NCBI RefSeq assembly: GCF_042643165.1
Contig: NZ_JBHRSH010000001.1
Location: forward strand, 186,001-250,000
Origin: Hyphococcus aureus
GTDB lineage: Bacteria; Pseudomonadota; Alphaproteobacteria; Caulobacterales; Parvularculaceae
Length of the DNA: 64,000 nt
Reading direction: 5' to 3'
In this document: piece after piece, positions 23,322 to 33,100 of the stretch
Position numbering within the stretch: position 1 is the stretch's first letter
Layout: the number at the start of each line of letters is the position of its first letter
The notes under the pieces: generated by a model
Told to the model about the DNA's origin: nothing
What the model saw: the letters and a program-made list of their open reading frames with translations, nothing else
Database searches by the model: none
Translations under genes and position numbers: made by a program

Positions 23322-24241
23322 AGGCCAGTCGCCAGGTAATGGTGAGCGGCTGTCGCCGCCGTCGCACCGTCGCCCATGGCGCCAGCCGCACGGCATGCAG
23401 ACGCTGCTCGGACTGTTCCCGCTGCGAAAACCCCTTTCGCTGAGCTGCGCATGGAGGCATCAGTCGTAACATGCCCGCTTTCATTGAGCGAAACAGCGTT
23501 GCTCACAAATCCACTGTTCGGTTCCAGCCCGACGAAAATGAAAACCGCCGCCGTTTGTATCTGTATTTCCTCGCCCGTCGCCACATCCTTCACCCGGACA
23601 GCGTCAACGCCATCCTGCCCAAGAATTTCGGTGACGGTTTTTTGTGTCTGAACTTCAATCTTGCCGTTGGCCTCCACATCATTCTTGTAACCGACCTGAC
23701 CGGCAAGCGTGTCGCCGTTCTCAATCATGATCACTTTATCTACATGAAGGGCGAGTGCGAGAGCTTCCTGCATCGCCGAATCGCCACCGCCTACAACAAC
23801 CGCCGTCTTGCCGCGCAGTAGCGGCCCGTCGCAGCTGGCGCAATCGCTCACACCGCGCCCTTGAAATTCTTTTTCGCCCGGCACACCAAGCTTTACGAAA
23901 GAAGATCCCGTCGCAATGATCACTGCGCCCGCAATAACAGCGCCGCTTGCGGTCTCAATCCGCCATTTGTCACTCTCGGGTTCAAGCCCTTCACAGGCGT
24001 CCTGAAGAAAAGAAACGCCAGCGGCGTCGCACTGTTCCTGAGCCATAGGGCAAAGATCATAGCCCGGCACGCCTTCGGGGAATCCCGGCACGCCATCAAT
24101 ATGTTCAATGCTGACCAGTTGCCCGCCGGCGAGACCGCCAGTTAAAACCGCAGTGCTCCGTCCCAGCCGGGCGCTTGTCATCGCCGCGGTCAATCCGGCA
24201 AGACCGCCGCCAATCACCGCCACTTCAAATTCGCCGCTCAC
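23303..24241 (-). CDS. Thioredoxin-reductase-like flavoprotein
   Basis: A 312-residue pyridine-nucleotide-disulfide reductase: FAD-binding AVIGGGLAGLTAA (8-20), the redox motif CASC (134-137) followed by DGPLL, the NADPH-binding VVVGGGDSAMQEA (148-160), and GVFAAGTVR near the C-terminus, where FAD contacts occur. Size and domain order match bacterial thioredoxin reductases, with CASC in place of the usual CATC. It begins with GTG after AAAGGAAAGG and overlaps selA. Encoded between a UGSC selenoprotein and the Sec machinery, it is a natural electron donor for the selenoprotein, by context. A general housekeeping TrxB cannot be excluded. Confidence 0.85.
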   Translation of the reverse strand: MSGEFEVAVIGGGLAGLTAAMTSARLGRSTAVLTGGLAGGQLVSIEHIDGVPGFPEGVPGYDLCPMAQEQCDAAGVSFLQDACEGLEPESDKWRIETASGAVIAGAVIIATGSSFVKLGVPGEKEFQGRGVSDCASCDGPLLRGKTAVVVGGGDSAMQEALALALHVDKVIMIENGDTLAGQVGYKNDVEANGKIEVQTQKTVTEILGQDGVDAVRVKDVATGEEIQIQTAAVFIFVGLEPNSGFVSNAVSLNESGHVTTDASMRSSAKGVFAAGTVRAASACRAAGAMGDGATAATAAHHYLATGLWPAQD

Positions 24242-24587
24242 AATGCCTTTCCTTTGTTCGTTTGGCTTATCGCCTGGCCCGCATTACTGTCGGCGCAGCG
24301 GCTGGCCACCTTTGCACTCTATAGCGCTAAAATCGATGATATCTACAATGATTAGAATCGAAAGTATTTTAAGCCCGGATCAGACAACCGTCCAGCCCAG
24401 AAGAGAAACACACGCCCCTCATCTGGAAAATGGCGCTCTCATCAACACTATATCGGGAAAAGTCGCGGCTGCGTATGCCTACCGCAACGCACAATCATGA
24501 CCACATCCGGCCTTTACCGGCACAAAAAACGCCGCCGCAAAATATTACGCTGGGGCGCCATGGAAAACCCCAAGCCGCGAACGCAGA
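24242..24587. promoter_or_regulatory. Intergenic region with two MarR-site-like motifs
   Basis: No gene is seen in this 346-bp stretch. It contains GATGATATC (24335-24343), the exact reverse complement of GATATCATC near the marR start, and ATTAGAATC (24351-24359), close to one half of the palindrome at 26317-26330. A promoter for trxR-selA-selB-tRNA-Sec is expected here. No GGAAC element is present. Confidence 0.4.
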
Positions 24588-26246
24588 TCAGCGCCAGATA
24601 TCAATGAGACCTGCCGGGGCGCCACTCTTGGCGGCGCCAAAACCCCGGCCCATATAACGGCCGCTGATCATCTTGAAAGCGCCCTGAGTCTCGCCGCCAA
24701 GCACAATAATGTTCAAATCTTCCGGCTGAAAAATACTGATCATCTCTTCCGGCGCGGCTTTCAGACGGCTTGCAAAAGGCTCAACGCCTGCAACAGCATG
24801 CGGCTTGATAAGGGTCGTGATCCATTGGTCATCCCAATAAGAACGAGCCGACATTTTCGCATTTTCCGCGCACCACTCAATCAGGGATTGTTTGGTGAAA
24901 CCCATCTTGTTGAACTCATGCGCGACCAAAGGGTCCATGACAATGACAGGCGGACTGAAATGGTCCGTCGCCGTCAGGCAACGGATGAATTTTTCTTTCC
25001 AGGTTTCGCGCGGTCCAAAACCCGCTTGCGTGTACCAGCCGCCGAAGAAAACACTGACGGTGCTGTCTGTGGATCTAAAGCCTTGGTCCACATGGAAGGG
25101 AGTCCACGGACTGCGTTCTTCCGCTTCAGGAAAGCACGCCGTATACGCCCAGTTGTTGCCCAGCGTTCCCATATAAGTGTCGCCGGGAACAGACCCGCCC
25201 TGAACGTTTTGACTGACCAGACCATAGGCCCGGCCGATCGTGGCATTCGCGTGATTATAAGGCCCCATAGCGCCGACGCCGTCATTCATGCCGATTTCCT
25301 GGCGGATCGGCCCATTGACGAAAGACAGACAAGCCCAGGAGGTTGTGCTGCTGGAGCGCGCAGAGACGCCGCTGGCGGAAAGCGCAAGGATCACAGGCAG
25401 ATATTCAGGCCGGGCGCCCGCCATGACCGCGTTGACGGCGACTTTCTCGACATCAAATTCCCACGCCTCGCGGAACGACGTGGGCCGCATAGTCCCGACC
25501 ACATAATCCGCGGGCTTACTGCTACCTTTGAGCATCCCCTCCACGCGCGCCTCGGTGGGGAGAATGATCGGCAGACAATCCGTCCAATGGTTTTCAATGA
25601 ATAGCTGACGGAGATTATCCTCTGTATCCGGCTCAAGCAAACGCGGCGTCGACCGTTCAAAGGTCGCGCCTTTCATGTCTTCACCGGTTAGAGGTTGGGT
25701 AAGCCCCTCTAACACGCATTGCATGAAAGGTCTCTTATTAACGGGGTCTATGCCTTCGATATAATCGCGCAATTCGGATGGTGTGCGCCCAACGACAGGC
25801 TGGGGAACGAAGCAGTTGCGCGTCGTCGGCATGCCCGCCGATAAAGACGTAGCTTTAGCTAGGCGCGCAAACACATGCGTGCTGACCGGGATTGTTGGAA
25901 TCCCGTCTTGTTCAAGCGCCAGTGCGAACCCCACGACCGTGGGGCAACAGGTGCTTCAAAGACCGACGCCGATAATCGCGGCGTCGCCGCCGGCGACAAC
26001 TTTCGCACGCATGTCCGGGTCATCGACCCAGCTTTCACGCGGCTTGATGAGGCGAGTTTCTACGGCCGGCAAGTTCTCCGCGAACCAGAGCCGTAACTGC
26101 TCCATAAAAACATCTGCGTTATCGAAAAGGCAATCAATGAGATAAAGCACCTTTCCGTCCAGCGACTCCAGTCGGTTCGCGAGCCGCTTACCCACGACTT
26201 TTGGTGGATAACCACGAGGATCATGAACAATGATTTTTTCCGCCAT
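24588..26246 (-). CDS. UGSC-family selenoprotein, UGA read as selenocysteine
   Basis: The frame from ATG 26246 meets UGA at 25958-25956 and continues without other stops to 24588, giving 552 residues with Sec at 97. The reading across the UGA is AAIIGVGL-U-STCCPTVVGFALAL, and both sides belong to one domain: the UGSC-type fold of glycine/proline-reductase-related selenoproteins (alternating strands before, CxxC-rich turn after). The C-terminal part (about 185-552; CLPIILPTEARVEGML, AVNAVMAGARPEYLPVI, FVNGPIRQEIGMN) is a second conserved domain found with UGSC proteins. A SECIS-like hairpin follows the UGA at the right distance, and selA, selB and tRNA-Sec lie in the next operon. GGAG lies 6 bases before the ATG. 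The chemistry (reductase or thiol chemistry) is inferred. Confidence 0.9.
25915..25955 (-). promoter_or_regulatory. SECIS-like hairpin directly after the UGA of the selenoprotein
   Basis: Minus strand, starting three bases after the UGA: a lower stem AGCACC/GGCGCT (one mismatch), an internal loop, then a perfect 6-bp upper stem CCCCAC/GTGGGG with apical loop GGTC. The loop begins 17 bases after UGA, against 18 in E. coli fdhF, and carries the GGU of bacterial SECIS loops. Confidence 0.85.
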
Positions 26247-26316
26247 CATCATCTCCAAATCGCTGGTGCAAGCCGCCTGACTTTAAGCTGTTCATGACGA
26301 CGCGCAAGGCTACTTC

Positions 26317-26330
26317 ATTAGAATTCTAAT
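26317..26330. promoter_or_regulatory. 14-bp palindrome, probable MarR operator
   Basis: ATTAGAATTCTAAT is a perfect palindrome between the selenoprotein start (26246) and marR (26530), of the size and AT-rich type bound by MarR dimers. Binding by the adjacent MarR is inferred. Confidence 0.6.
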
Positions 26331-26426
26331 TATCTGCGCCGCTGCCCGGCTGTCAATCCATCTCAGGCCTTCCGTCAAGCGCGACGATCGCCCGGCATAT
26401 CAACAGACGGCGCCTCATGACTTGAT

Positions 26427-26438
26427 AATGATATCATC
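26427..26438. promoter_or_regulatory. TGATATCA-centred repeat before marR
   Basis: AATGATATCATC contains the 8-bp palindrome TGATATCA and lies just before a TTGACA (26442-26447) that may be a -35 box for marR. Its GATATCATC recurs (inverted) at 24335-24343 upstream of the trxR-selAB operon. Confidence 0.45.
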
Positions 26439-26529
26439 GACTTGACATACTGAGCCCGCAACGTTCAGTGCTGGAAAATCTTTGACGCCCGCTTAGCTAT
26501 CTGCCGGCCGCAAAACAGGAAGACGCAGC

Positions 26530-27057
26530 TTGACCAAACCGCTGACTACCCGCGCCAAGGCAAAAAAAACAAATACGAAGCGGAATGCGCCTCCTTCGCA
26601 ACCGGATTACTCGTCACCGGAATTGCGACTGACAATTTCCATTGTCCGCACAGGTCGCATCTGGAGATCGCTTCTTGACGAGCACCTCCGCAAAATTGGC
26701 CAAAGCGCATCACGAATGGAGGCGATGGCGACAATTCTTTCATCGCCGCCCTCCACCACGCAAATCCAGATCGCGAAACGCATTGGCATTGAGGGGCCAA
26801 CGCTCACACGGACCCTCGATATGCTCGAGGCCGACGGTCTCGTAGAGCGGTTGGCTGATCCTTCCGACCGCCGCAACAAGCATCTGCGTCTAACGGCGGA
26901 AGGCATCAACATATTGGACGAAATCATGACCATTACGAGCGAGCTGCGATCGCGACTATTGCAAGACATACCTGCAGGCGACATCGACAAAACGAGTAAA
27001 CTACTAGAACTCATTCAAGATCGTCTGGAAAGCGGCCTGCCTCCCGAAACCGCCTGA
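26530..27057 (+). CDS. MarR family transcription regulator
   Basis: A 175-residue protein: a basic N-terminus (AKKTNTKRNAPP), then a winged-helix domain typical of MarR/SlyA: helix LTISIVRTGRIWRSLLDEHLRK, TTQIQIAKRIGIEGPTLTRTLDMLEADGLVERLADPSDRRNKHLRLTAEG (helix-turn-helix and wing with the DRRNK motif) and a C-terminal dimer helix. Starts with TTG 26530 after AGGAAG. It is divergent from the selenoprotein and probably represses it and itself through the palindromes in the shared upstream region. Its ligand is unknown; an organic or redox-active substrate of the selenoprotein is plausible. Confidence 0.88.
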   Translation: MTKPLTTRAKAKKTNTKRNAPPSQPDYSSPELRLTISIVRTGRIWRSLLDEHLRKIGQSASRMEAMATILSSPPSTTQIQIAKRIGIEGPTLTRTLDMLEADGLVERLADPSDRRNKHLRLTAEGINILDEIMTITSELRSRLLQDIPAGDIDKTSKLLELIQDRLESGLPPETA

Positions 27058-27132
27058 TAACCGGAACAACTTCCCGCCTGGCAGGAAAATTCCAGCAAGC
27101 GAATAGCCCAGCACACACATAACCGTCCAGGA

Positions 27133-30100
27133 TCAGAAGCGCGATGTCATTTCCAGCCGCAGCGCTCCCTCAGGACCGGTATCGCGATACTGACCTTTTC
27201 CGACAAATTCCAGATCAACGCGATCAGACAGCATCCATTTAGCACCCCAACGTGCGTGGAGCGCATTTGCTGAGCGAAGATTTCGTTCAATAACAAAACC
27301 ATGCTCTGGCGCATCGTCAAAAACAATCCAGCTGCCGCCGGCGTTATAGTCAACATCCCTTACATATTCGATGTTCAGTGACGCTTTAACGGCGCCGAAG
27401 CGATCACTTTCAAAGGCGCCGTCGAAGCGCATGCCAAGACCTGCCTCTACCGCAGACTGATCGACGGAACTGACCGACTGCCCTAAGCCCAGCGTGTGCG
27501 TATGTTCCGTCTTGTCAAAACCGAAGGCGTTATATCCGGCGCGCGCATAAAGTTCCACAAACCGGCTTTCATCTGCGGCTATAATCTTTCCTAACCGGAC
27601 ATCACCAGTCAGGTTGCGCGCCTTCCCTTCAGCAAGGTCAACCTGCGCCCCTGAAAGGCCTTCATCAAAACGACCCGTATCCAATGTCGCATAGCCGCCG
27701 ACAGCCTCCACAAAGACACCGTCGCCGAACATATGAAGACCATAGATTGAAGCGAATTTATCCTCATCGGCTTCTTGATAACCATTGCGGCGCTCGGTTG
27801 AAACGCTGTTCACGCCATAGCTGAAACCAAACACATTGTTTTCACCAAACCCGAAATTCACCCCATTCACAAAGGACGTGTATGCAGTTTCCTGGAAGCT
27901 TTCGGCGTTGGTTGGATTAACGCCAAGATCTCCGCTGAGATTGGCGCTCCATGCTTTACCGCCTGCATAGTCTGAGTAATCAACCCCGGTGAATCCGAGC
28001 CGGGAAGCGCCTGTTTCGTTGCTCATCAGGCTCATGCGCGCAAAACCGAGCGTGTCTTCCACGGCGTCGTTCGCTCCAGCGGAGACCGCGGCGGCGGCGG
28101 AAATTTGAGGCGCTGCAATCGTCGGCAACAGCGCATCATAAGCAGCTCGTATCTCGCCAAACCCACCAAGTTTTTGTATCCCGCCCATCGTATACGCGAG
28201 ATCACTGTCATAAAAATTCTCATCGGCCACAGCCAGCGTATCGTCAAAGGATTGCGCCAGAGACAGTTGATCAGCTGTTGCAGCGGCTGAGGAAAACGCC
28301 TGTACGCTTGCAACGGCGTCAGCGGTGTTCAAGGTGACATCCATGCTAAAACTTAACAACGGCGTTGAAAGCAGGTTTTCCACCGATGGCTGATAGCTGA
28401 GACCGTTGGCGTTAATGATGCGAGCGCGTTGACCATCCGTGAAAGGATTTGGTCCGGCATTCAGCGTGAAAGCGCCGCCAAGCGTATAGCCAGCTGCAGT
28501 TTCGAATGTCCCCGCCCGGCCGCTGCCATCAAAGAACGTGGTCAAACCTGCGGTCGAGGATGGCCGCACCGTTGCGGTGAGCGTTCCTTCATTGATGACG
28601 ACATTTTGCCAGGAAACAGGGCTTGTTACGCGGAAATGCCCGGCGCCGCTTTTCTCAAGATTTTCCCAATTGCGAATATCCGATACGGAAAAAACGCCAT
28701 CGCCGACAACCTCAAGCGTATCTACGCCGGCTTCACCGATAACAGCGCCGCCGATAAATGCGCCGCCATGATAAATCAGCCGGTCGTCGCCAGAGCCCAG
28801 CTTGATATGCGGGCTCAACATAGAGGTCGAAGAGAGCTCAACGATATCGTTTCCGGTGCCAGTCTCGATACCAAGAATATTGCCGCCGCCACGCGTGCGG
28901 GTGGCGGTAATCGCCCCATTGTTCAAAACGTAGTCGTCACCAGAGCCGGAATTGATCCCGTAGGAATAGATGTTCGACAGCTCCTCCTGCTCGATGCGAA
29001 CTGCTTCGCCATTCCCTAATATATGGCTGCCAGGCGATGCAGTCGCATCCGCCCGAACAATCGGATCAACACTGACATTGATCACGCCATTATTGACAAC
29101 AATGTCCGCGCCGCCGCCAGTCAGCACACCATAGCCATAGGCATTTGCGACACTCGCCGTCGATTTCGCCTCAGCATCGCCATCAAACGCTCTACCCGTG
29201 GCTTTTGTGCTCGCATCTGCAAGCGGTGAAACCAGAACGTCTATATCGCCATTGTTGATAACAGTATTGTTGCCGCCATCTGCACGGACGCCATAGCCGT
29301 AAACGCCGTCGATAGACACTGTAGCAGTCGCAAAGGCGTCAACCGATTCAGATCCTTGTCCGGGGCCGGCCACTGCGCGGGCGCGATTTGCGTAAACAAG
29401 ATTTTGAACGGTGATCGAACCATTGTTAACGACGCTGTCATTTCCAGCGCCAACATGCACGCCATGTACATAATTATTATTGATTGTGATTTTAACTTCG
29501 GCTTTTGAATCCGGTTCAGAACCAAAGTTAATACCGTCGGCGTCAGCAACAGAGCTTGATCCTGAACCCGGATGCAACCGGGCGAAGATGGAACCGTCAT
29601 TTGTTACGATTTTGTCGCCGGAGCCCGTCGCCTCAATCCCCGAGATGAAGCCGCCCGACAAACCGACAATCGATGTCGCCGATCCGTCAGCGCCAGAAAG
29701 TCCGTTCGGATTGGTGTCGGCCAGAGACGTCGCCAAAGTTTCGACAGCCACATTTATGTCGCCGCTATTGTAGACTTCGCCTTTGCCTGCGCCCATTTTT
29801 ATACCGAATGCGCGCAAATTATTCATTGATGCAACAGCATAAGCGCCTGCATCGGAATTGACGCTGATAGGCGAACCGTAACCGGAATAGCTTTGCGCGC
29901 GCGTGCGTTCGTTGGCGCTTCCGGAAGTGAGATCAACCTGGATCGTTCCTTCATTGATGACCATATCATCGTCGCTGAGGCCAGCATCGATGCCGATAGC
30001 CGTCATATAACTGTAGACGTGAGAATTTGTCTGCGACTTTACCCAGACGCCGCCATTGGACGCGCTGTTGGAAATAAAGGATCCCGCCCTCGCCTCAACG

Positions 30101-33100
30101 TCAACCAATCCGGTATTGACTATTACATCACGTTCATCGCCGCCGGAAACACCGACCGCTGTCGAGCGTGATTCTGTGTCAGCGCCCGATTTCGCCGTGG
30201 AATTGCTGCTATTGCCCTGAATGGACGCACCGTTGCCCACAGAACGCGATTTCGCGAGCGCATAGATGTCACCGCTATTCCCGATGTCATTGACGCCGGC
30301 CCCGCCATCAATTCCAGTCGCCGTGGACACCGAGCCTGCATACAGATTGGCGCGGCTGCCGCCCCGTTGGACGTAACTGATCGAACGCGCTGTGGAGCCG
30401 GTGTCGCTGTTGACGTTAATCAGACCTGCAGTGCGAATTACATCGTCGCCGTCGCCGCCGTGAATGCCATAGGAAGTCGCTTTCGCACCAGACCCGCTGG
30501 CGGCGCTGGAAGTGCCGATGCTAATAGTTGCGCCGCTTTCGGCGACAACCCCGCCATGGGCGTAGACATATTGTTCGCTGCCGGATTCGAAGCTGATCTG
30601 ATCGTCGCCAGCTCCGCCGCCCGCACCGAAAGCCAGGCTGTCCGCCGCGACGCCGCCATCGATCACGACGCCGCCAACATAGGTTATTGACCCACCCTCC
30701 AGACGGACATCGGCATGCGCATCAACGTCAGAGAATGATTTCAATATGAGCGTGTCAGCGCCTGCATCGCCGAACAACCCGCCAGCAGTGCTTTTTCCTG
30801 TCAGCACTGATTCGACATTGCTGGCCCCGACCCAGGTCTGGGTATCCGAGACTGAATGCAACTCAACATCTGAAAAGGCTTTCAGCAGGCTCCCTTCAAA
30901 TATGACGGTGTCATCACCCTCCCCCGCCTCGACAGCGGAGGCGTCTGCGTCGGCGCCGAATACGAAATCGGAATTGGAGTATCCGGCGAGCGTTAAATTC
31001 ATCGATGTGGGCTCAAGGTTGGAAAACGCCTTGGCGTAAATTTCACCCGCTAGCGCGAGGCTGTCATTTCCATCACCGCCAAGCACGCCTTTCGCTGTGG
31101 CGTTCGCAGCACTGTCTGCCGTTTCGCCTGAATAGCCAAGCCCGGTTGCAGCAAGCGATTTGCTGCGCACATCGGCTATCGCTGAAGCGAATATATCGCC
31201 ATAAACCCAAAGCATGTCCGCCTGATCACCAAGCGCTACACCAAAGGAGCGAGCGCTGTGAACGATGTCGCCTTCGGAGGCTTTACCGCCGATTACATTG
31301 ATGTCGACGGTGTTCGATCCGCCAGGAAGGCAGGAGTCTGTCGCGGCGTCATAAACCGCGGCCGCGCAGGTGATCGCATCAACCGTAGAGCCTTCGACAA
31401 GGAGCACCTGATCGGCGCCTGCGCCCGCATCAATGCCCGTGGAGGTCGCTACCGTCTCGAGCGAACTGACGGAACGTCCGCCGCCCGCGACATTGACCGA
31501 AACAACTTTGTTGGAAAGCGCCGCATCTGCAATCGCTCGAATCGACCCGCTATTTTCGATGTAATCGCCGCCGAGCCCCCCGCTGACGCCGAGCGCCGTT
31601 GCGTATGAAAACCGTGTTGAATCAAGAAAGCCGACATCGACAATTGTCACTGAAGTATTGCTCGTGGTCGTGCGCGATTGAGCCAGCGCTTCAATGTCTC
31701 CGCCATTGAACAGCGAGTCACCGCCATTGCCTCCATCTAAACCTATGGCCGTTGCAAAGGCGTTCGAGTTTGATTTCCCCGTTCCTCCGCCAAGCAGCCG
31801 GACATCAACCCCGTTATTGTTGATCTGTGCATAGGCTTTTGAAAGAATGGTCCCGTCATTTGTCAGGGAGTCCCTGCCGTCGGCGCCGGACAAGCCAACA
31901 GCGTTCGCGTATGCGGACAGGCTCGCCATATCAGAATCAAAGCCTATCCCTTGAAAAGAAACCGAGCGGCTCGACGCTCGGGCATCCGCTGTGCTGGTGA
32001 GCGCTGTGCTGTTAAAGACAGAATCATTGCTGCCGCCCGCATCAATACCCGTACTGTTCGCCAGCGCCACCATTTCAAGGCTGCCAAAAGTGGCGCCGAC
32101 CAGCTGAACGGATACGCCCGCATCATTGACGCGCGCATTGGAGATGACATCAAGACCAGGTCCGGCGACGGAAATGACATCGACGCCGCCTTTCGTCGCA
32201 ATTCCCTGCGCCAACGCTGTCGCCGAAAGACCAGCGCCGTCAATCGAAAATCCGCCGCCTTGAATGTCTATCGACATGCTTTCGCTAACAGCATCTGCCT
32301 GCGCCTTCAGTGCGCCGCCGAGAATAGTCACACGATCAACGCCGTTCGCCCCTTCGATTGCAGAAGCTGATGCGTCAGCCACGATCAGCGATGAGGAGCC
32401 TTCGGCGCCTGCGCCGGTCAACGCGAAGGAAAAACTGTCTTGTTTTGCGTTGGCGAAGACATCGATTCCTGAGGAAGACGTAAGTTGATTAGCGCCCTGC
32501 CCCAAAGCAACGCCTGTTGCATTTGCTTCGCTGATAAAATCGGCCAAATAGGTGGAGCCGCCAATGAGCGCAATAGAAATGATTTTCGCCTTGTAATCGG
32601 CGACCGCATCAACATCGATTGCGCCAAACTCTGATAATTCAAGAATGTCATTATCAGTCCCGGCGTCAATGCCTGTGGCCGTCGCCAGAAAATCGGCGCC
32701 TATATCGGCGTTGTTCACCCCGTCCAGCGTGACGTTGAGGGTGAGCGCGCCTCCGCTCACGGCATCGGCCAGCCCATCTTCATCCTGCTCCGAATGAACG
32801 CGAGCGACAGCTTCCGTTAAAATCATATCCGAAAGACGGATATAATCAGCACCAGCGCCAGCAAGCACACCTGTCGCATTTGCATTTGCAAACGTGGCTG
32901 TTTTCGATCCGGAATACCCTATGCCCGTCGCAGCGATCGATTGCGCGCCTGTCGTCGCCTTGGCGCGCGTCTCTATCAGGCCGTCAATATTGATCTGGTC
33001 GATCCCGGCGCCGGCGTCTATGCCGCGCGCAGTAGAGGTTGAGGTCGTCGATATATCACCCAGCCCGGCCCCAGCCAGCGCGACGCTGAGATTAAAACCG

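Noticed and set aside
23322..23396. SelA beginning 25 codons earlier
   Set aside because: The extra residues lie inside the reductase gene, are Arg/Gly/Pro-rich and lack SelA homology.
25956..25958. UGA read as a nonsense mutation or frameshift splitting the selenoprotein gene
   Set aside because: The frame continues without other stops for 455 codons, the domain is continuous across it, a SECIS-like hairpin follows, and selA, selB and tRNA-Sec are adjacent.
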